From Brugia malayi (lineage: Eukaryota > Nematoda > Chromadorea > Rhabditida > Onchocercidae), in NCBI RefSeq assembly GCF_000002995.4, contig NW_025062476.1, positions 4,397,001 through 4,461,000 of the forward strand: a DNA stretch of 64,000 bases. The letters are read 5' to 3'. Positions within the stretch are counted from its first letter, which is position 1, and every line of letters starts with the position of its first letter. This document shows positions 63,731-64,000 of this stretch, one piece after another. The position numbers were made by a program, and so were the translations under genes. The notes under the pieces were generated by a model. That model was not told where the DNA came from. It searched no databases and saw only the letters and a program-made list of their open reading frames with translations.

Positions 63731-64000
63731 TGTTAGCGAGTTTTTTTCCTTTCCGTTTATTTTCACTCATTTTTAGTGAAGCAAAACACCTTGTTCTAAT
63801 TACTATGCCAGAATCTTTCAAATTAACAGATGCTGTTCATTTCAAAACCGAAATGTTATTTCCAATAACAGTTTCAAAAAATCATTTTTTACCAATATGC
63901 TTAAATAGTGCTTTCAATCCAATAAGCTTTCTCTGCTTTTTTTTTTTGAAATTTGCTGTACATTGAATTTTAACTTTGTTTTCTTCTTTTTTTTTTTTGC
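63731..64000. other. 3' flank of copper transporter
   Basis: No gene seen. A 20-bp element (CTCATTTTTAGTGAAG plus AAA-rich tail) near 63769 also occurs near 63398, so the two copies flank the last coding exon. Confidence 0.5.

Noticed and set aside
63724..63966. Plus-strand frame after the copper transporter
   Set aside because: It overlaps the transporter stop, has no recognised domain and lies in its likely 3' UTR.

Overview
The window is AT-rich genomic DNA from a multicellular eukaryote with short, intron-split genes. Most introns begin GT and end in the nematode-type acceptor TTTCAG, and several genes have their best matches in nematode-type families (cuticlin-like ZP protein, HLH-17/31/32-type bHLH, Bel/Pao retroelement remnants). 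I infer a nematode, most likely a spirurid/filarial (clade III) species. That is inferred from gene content and splice style, not from a marker gene. All multi-exon models below were built by hand from splice sites. In each I checked that exon phases join in frame, except where stated.

Layout: 1-1878 (+) C-terminal half of an ABCB/P-glycoprotein NBD2. 3722-6307 (+) CTDNEP1/Dullard-type nuclear-envelope phosphatase. 8581-9978 (-) unrecognised proline-rich protein, divergent from 10502-11480 (+), a small multi-pass membrane protein. 14577-14830 (-) orphan terminal exon. 15116-18622 (+) ZP-domain (cuticlin-like) protein with furin site and C-terminal TM segment. 18.6-26.3 kb is a gene desert with one GC-richer island. 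26287-29134 (+) rhodopsin-family GPCR. 30540-32809 (-) GT43 beta-1,3-glucuronyltransferase. 34936-38074 (-) RBBP5 orthologue (COMPASS/MLL complex). 38.2-43.6 kb decayed Bel/Pao retrotransposon remnants, apparently two. 44480-46029 (+) two exons of an unrecognised protein. 49381-54114 (+) GLUT/SLC2-like MFS transporter. 55908-56493 (-) LC8-type dynein light chain. 59264-59949 (-) short bHLH factor. 61242-61526 (-) unassigned open frame. 62214-63730 (+) CTR/SLC31 copper transporter.

The genes look like unrelated, ordinary eukaryotic loci with no operon-like logic. The recurring oddity is local duplication at exon edges. The clearest case is a 34-bp tandem repeat just before exon 5 of the MFS gene: 13 copies of a complete splice acceptor plus the first 17 exon bases, of which only the last is productive. 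Smaller duplications that also carry a splice acceptor or an exon edge occur in the small membrane-protein gene (11.1/11.3 kb) and the ZP gene (15.5 kb, 17.7 kb), and a similar minisatellite lies at 61.6 kb. A 132-133-bp block is duplicated between two MFS introns. This set is the most interesting structure I can see here. I found no CRISPR array and recognised no tRNA or rRNA gene.
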